The translations under genes and the position numbers were made by a program. A stretch of DNA of 64,000 nt. It comes from Chalara sp. BL73 (Eukaryota; Ascomycota; Leotiomycetes; Helotiales). The DNA lies in NCBI GenBank assembly GCA_918026815.1, contig CAKJVC010000092.1, forward strand, positions 248,001-312,000, in the 5' to 3' direction. This document shows positions 59,564 to 64,000 of this stretch, piece after piece (position 1 is the stretch's first letter; each line of letters opens with the position of its first letter). The notes under the pieces were generated by a model. It was not told where the DNA came from and did not search any database. It saw nothing but the letters and a program-made list of their open reading frames with translations.

Positions 59564-60343
59564 GATTACGGCTCAAAGGTAGAGAATGGTTCAAAGTTAC
59601 GCGGGTCAATGATGGGGGAGTTATGGTTGCCGGCGCATATAACTTGGCTAGAGAGGGGAGCACGCAGCTTTTGTACACACCAAGTTCTAGGCGGACTCTC
59701 AAACCTTTTGTCATCGCCACCTCCCGGAGTTTCCTTTCAATTGTGAACTCCTTACGGAATAATGTCTACTACCTTCCTCACCCAGAATATCTAAGCTTAT
59801 TATTCAAGAGATTCATGCCTAAGGTCAAGTGTATGATGCGAACTTCATGGATTGGATGTCCTCGTCATTCCCAGTGTCTTATCTTTATCGATAGGCTGAA
59901 GAACTAGCGTCCAGGATGTTCTGCCACGCTAAGCCGTATTTGGTCATAGCACCTTTGTATTGATCAACCTTGATGGCCAGCTCAAACTATGCTCCCAGTA
60001 ACACAGATCACTTCTTTCTCGTTTTTACCCCTCCAAAGTTCAGTATTGGTATAAGCTCCCACTTCGCAAGTCTTTAGAGCGGGTTTCCATGCGACGCAAT
60101 CCAATATAACCAGTATCTAAAGCGCTGACAAGCCAAGGGGAAGACATTTTGTTTTTGTCTCCATGGCATCACGGCTATCAATAGAGCCCAAAAGCTGATC
60201 AGCGCACAACAGGAGTGTGTATGTGTTACCAGCTCCTAGAGCATGACCTAGAGTATGGATTGGTTTCTAATATTTATTATAGGAGATCATTCTTTGAGTG
60301 CTTAGTTCTTCCATCAAGATCGAAAAGTGCATCTAGATCAAGC
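59564..60343. promoter_or_regulatory. Divergent intergenic region small myristoyl-type gene / C2H2 factor
   Basis: 780 bp between opposing start codons. The reading frame of the C2H2 gene is open upstream from 60215, with an ATG at 60221 that would add 41 residues. Otherwise nothing is recognised. Confidence 0.45.
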
Positions 60344-62883
60344 ATGGCGGCCCCTGCGAAGAAAGCAAGTAAATACCAGTCTGGCGGAGTCGGTGTATCA
60401 CTTGCAAGATATGATTCGACATCACAGGATATTACGGATTACAAGAGCTTTGTCACCCAGCCCACTAGTAATTTCAGTATCCCAGAAAGCAAGTCGTATG
60501 AACACGCTCAATACAACAATAATATGGCACAATTTGCTTCAAATACAGGTGATGGGTACTATAATAATGTGCCTATGCTGAACTTCAGTCAAAATATATT
60601 TGGTCAAACTCTTGACAATTATGCACTTCCTTACTCCTATCCGCCGAAAGTATTCAGTGGCCATGATCCTGCAGATTCCCGGGCAAATTATAACTATGCC
60701 ACAGCGGGTAGGTGCCGATTTAATACCTTCGCTCGCTCAAGAGTATTTGGGTGACACTTTGTATTCTTTCGCAAAAATGACTGACCATTAATTATTTAGG
60801 TGGGCCAGCACTTTTTCAAGCTTCAGTACCAAGCCCTAGCAACAGGCACAGCGGACTCTTCCAGTCTCCAAAGCGTCAGAGAACTCAAGGACCATCAAGA
60901 CTCCAGGATTCCTACAAGAGGTCTAGTCAAGTTGGCAATGGCCAGGGTCCGGCAGATAACGATGATTCTGCTTCTCTGATCAGTAGCGAATGCTGTAGTA
61001 GCTGCTCATCAGGAGAGCCTTGCGATCAGCCAGATTGTGAAACTTTGAAAGTGGTGATTGTACCTTGCGATAAACAGTCCTGCGACGAGTCTGCATGTCC
61101 GTGTCCAGATCCATGCATAACCAAGGTCACGGAAGACTTAATTATGCCTTCTATAGAGATTTCAAACCCAACATCTCGAATTGATCACTGGAAAAATGAA
61201 AAATTTCCGTGGACAGCCGCAGCACCACCAGCAAATTCTGGGGCGCTACATGTACAAATCGACCCTGATGTTCAACGGGCTGTTGATACACTCTCAATTA
61301 TATCTAGCTCAACATCATCAGCACCTACCAAACGCCCTGCTGGGAGAAGGGTAAAGAGGCCCCAGGCTCATGGCACCACAGCGGCATATGCAGGCTTCTC
61401 CGAGCAGGTTTCGCCCAGTGGTGAGGATGGCCGAGATTCGACCATGGTTTCTGGCATAGGGACGCATTTTGATAACTCCACTGGCGCCTTATGGCCACCA
61501 ACATACCCAGAGAAACCGAATGGATTTCCCGTCTTCAACTGTGGGTGGATGGGATGTGCTGAGCCATTCTATAGCGAACAAGAATTAGACTTCCATCTAC
61601 ATCAAAAACACATAGATCCTCAATTGATATTCCGCTGCCCTGCGCCCGCTTGCAAGGAAAAGATGAGCCCCGAGCCTCTGCAAAGTCACATAGAGCTAGA
61701 CCATGGCTTCAATTTCACAAACGGGACCATATGTCCAGCACCTGATTGCTCCCAGGAGCCTTTTGGTAATCTAGACGATTTTCACAATCACTTCCACCAG
61801 GCGCATACTGACCCAATCATTCAACCTCTGGAATGCGGGTGGGATTCTTGTGGTAATCAATTTCAAGATCAAACTGATCTATGGAATCATCTTCCTGAGT
61901 AAGTCCTTTTTCGATTGATAAACTCGTGACCTTCGACCATATCTTTTTTATTATGTGGCAGCTGGCATGCCATCAACTCGATTGTGTCTAGAAGTCTTAT
62001 ATGTTCGCGAACGCTAACTAAATTTAATTAGGCATTATCATCTAGACGTGAACCAAGGGGCAGATGCTAGGAACAGTGTCCAGGAACCGAAATACCCAAC
62101 TACAATCATGGACGATGAACTGCCCGGTAATCATGCTTGTCGTTGGAAAGGAGCCGGCTGCGGCAAGACTTTCGGTAGCGAGGAGACTCTCCAGCAGCAC
62201 GTACTTGAGGAGCATATCAAGACCTTGGAAAAGACAAAATTTGGATATCTCTGTGAATGGGACGGCTGCAAACGAAAAGAGAAACCCAAAGCTGCGGGTT
62301 TTGATCAACGTTCAAAGATTGAACGGCATATGTACACGCATACTGGCTGTAAGTCGTTACATCTAAAAGTTGCCATTCTATTGAATTAGCTGAAATCTAA
62401 TTGTAATTACCAGATAAACCATCCAAGTGCGATATATGTGGTGCCAGATTCTCCGCTGATCAGGCTCGAGATCAACACGTTCGAAGTGCTCACACCAAAG
62501 AGAAGCCATTTCAGTGTTCATACTGCCCTAAGAGATTTCCCCAACAGAGCGCGTGGCTTATGCATGAGAGAACTCATACTGGAGACAAGCCGTTGAAATG
62601 CGATGTCTGTGGACAGAAGTTTGGGGAGTCCTCTAATCTTGCAAAGCATAGGAAGACACATGGTGTCCAAGGAAGGTAAAGAGAGCCACTCATAAGGCGC
62701 ACATTTACTAGAAGTTGACGCCCATATAGCTTTACTTGTGCATTCCCTGGCTGCGGCAAATCATTTGTGAGGGCCAATCAGCTGAAAATGCACCAGAGAG
62801 AACACCGCGACTCTTGCTCAAGATCTATAGCTGGTGAAACGAGCACTGAGTTGAGTACAGATGTGGAGGAGAATAATGTTTGA
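60344..62883 (+). CDS. Multi-finger C2H2 transcription factor, Zap1/ZafA-like
   Basis: Five exons, 60344-60707, 60800-61898, 62032-62348, 62414-62675 and 62730-62883, give 731 aa. After a polar Asn/Ser/Tyr-rich N-terminus there is a cysteine cluster at about residues 186-227 (10 Cys in 42 residues). About ten C2H2-like fingers fill the C-terminal half: four spaced, degenerate ones (FNCGWMGCAEPF, LECGWDSCGNQF among them), then CRWKGAGCGKTF, YLCEWDGC, and a tight array with YKPSKCDICGARF, EKPFQCSYC, DKPLKCDVCGQKFGESSNLA and FTCAFPGCGKSF. Finger order and the GESSNLAKHRKTH finger resemble yeast Zap1, so a zinc-responsive regulator is my best guess. That is inference; other fungal C2H2 regulators are possible. 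The start at 60344 is conservative. Confidence 0.8.
60992..61118 (+). other. Cysteine-rich module in the Zap1-like factor
   Basis: Encodes ten cysteines in 42 residues with spacings such as CCxxC, CxxxxxC, CxxxxC and CxCxxxC (ECCSSCSSGEPC, then PCDKQSC and ACPCPDPC). This is unlike a C2H2 finger and closer to metal-binding Cys clusters. A role in metal sensing is an inference from composition. Confidence 0.6.
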
Positions 62884-64000
62884 TGTACTGCCTTGCACCG
62901 CCAGTCATTGAGGATCGAGGAGATATGCCAACGTAACATCGTAATTAAGAGTTGCAAACTGCTGCCAATTTGGCGCATCATGGGGTACTATAGCGCTTCG
63001 AAATGCAAGATACCCTGGCTTCAATATAGACTTTAATGAAACCCCTTTTTAACGATTTACCTTTTGTGAAGTCTCTGGATTCTGCTCGATATCTCTATAG
63101 ACCGTGAATGATCTCCAGTCTAAACCAGCCTCTAGGTTCTCGCTCCTAGACTTTAGCAAAGAGAAACGATATTTCCCGAATCACCTTTCTGTCAAAGCAA
63201 GGCAGCAATAGGAAATCCTCATACGGTAATATATAACTAGCAGTCTTGTATCTTCCTAGGATTTTTGGAAGAAATGAGTTCGATGCCTTAGCTTGCCATT
63301 CTCTCAACTCTACCTAAATCAATCACCATGCGAGGCTTAATTTATGCTTGGTTGACAGTGAATTTTCACTTTGACAAAGGCCGAAGTGCGTTGAGCAAGT
63401 CTATAAGCAAAGGGCATTGTCCTCTTTAACAAATCCTTACATTAATCTAGACTTAAGTAGTGTTAAAATAAAGGTTTGTTGAGAAGTGAATGTTCTCATA
63501 CATCTACGTGTGCACTATTTTTAGGTGCGACTCCTGCTACCACTGTTTAAACAGTGTCAAATTGGAGCCAATGAATCCAAATCAATACAAAATGTGATAG
63601 TTTTGGGAGGATAACCCCCTAGGGCACTCAGAATCACGCAAGAAGGGGATGGATATGGAGCATGGAAGGGTTATTCTTTTCACGTGTTCTCCAAAACTGA
63701 TGAAGAACGACATATTTTTGCAATTTTGGATTTTATTAATATGTATTAATATGTATGAATAGATAATGAAGACGCATTAACATGGCAACGACGCCCGATG
63801 AAACAATAAGAATAACGGCGGTAGTGATACTGACTTCATTGATACAACAGTTATGAATGTTGACAGAACATCCTAAATATGAACCCTCCATACATACTGC
63901 TCGAAGAATACTAATTGACGTGTATGAGTGAAAACTCTACCATTACCCCATGATAAGCTTGGAGATGGTCGTGGTGATAATTAAAGGTCCATATACTTTG
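62884..64000. other. 1.1-kb region after the C2H2 gene, no gene supported
   Basis: AT-rich. It contains the 3'UTR of the C2H2 gene and short ATTAATATGTATTA-like repeats near 63735. No open frame with support, no RNA gene recognised. Confidence 0.5.

Overview
The window is nuclear DNA of a filamentous ascomycete (Pezizomycotina). Nearly every gene has short introns (43-110 bp) with GT..AG ends and CTAAC/CTGAC-like branch sites. The gene set is typical of these fungi: sip5, ATG11 with a claw-type C-terminus, fungal RIC1, a Zn2Cys6 activator and a Zap1/ZafA-like C2H2 factor. From recalled family similarity I would guess Leotiomycetes (inference, not tested). Exon boundaries below were derived by hand from splice signals, reading phase and family conservation. 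They are models, not transcript evidence.

Left 16.3 kb: a large direct duplication. Bases 1-7393 recur as 8875-16261. Each copy carries a noncoding NHP6 upstream region, a CENP-H-like kinetochore gene (minus) and ATG11 (plus). Between them lie 1.48 kb with an intact NHP6-type HMG-box gene (8234-8692, minus). Copy 1 ATG11 loses its last ~167 residues at a junction at 7393/7394. Copy 2 ATG11 reaches its natural stop but has two +1 homopolymer frameshifts, and copy 2 CENP-H has a -1 homopolymer frameshift. All length differences I found are 10 homopolymer changes plus one 3-bp indel, and they account exactly for the 6-bp length difference. I saw no substitutions. This looks more like an assembly or consensus artefact than an old duplication, but a very recent real tandem duplication is not excluded.

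Middle (17-31 kb), mostly minus strand: a GNAT acetyltransferase, sip5, a small unrecognised protein (21643-22026), a small secreted protein with a hydrophobin-like eight-cysteine pattern (23255-23614), mitochondrial aminomethyltransferase GCV1, V-ATPase subunit H (VMA13) and a B-type cyclin.

Right (32-63 kb): mitochondrial ribosomal protein uL2m, a Zn2Cys6 transcription factor, THO subunit 3, RIC1, CK2 beta, an aldo-keto reductase, a PAP2 lipid phosphatase, a mitochondrial HMG-box protein, the splicing helicase PRP5, a small N-myristoylation-type protein, and a ten-finger C2H2 factor resembling Zap1/ZafA. Several pairs are divergent and probably share promoters (CENP-H/ATG11, cyclin B/uL2m, THO3/RIC1, AKR/PAP2, mtHMG/PRP5). 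The genes are mostly housekeeping and do not form one pathway. I see no transposon, CRISPR array, tRNA or rRNA. No clear new multi-gene system is visible. The best leads are the duplication, the eight-cysteine secreted protein, three stop-free 3n introns in PRP5, the cysteine-rich module of the Zap1-like factor, and a 17-bp inverted repeat bracketing a probable NHP6 5'UTR exon.
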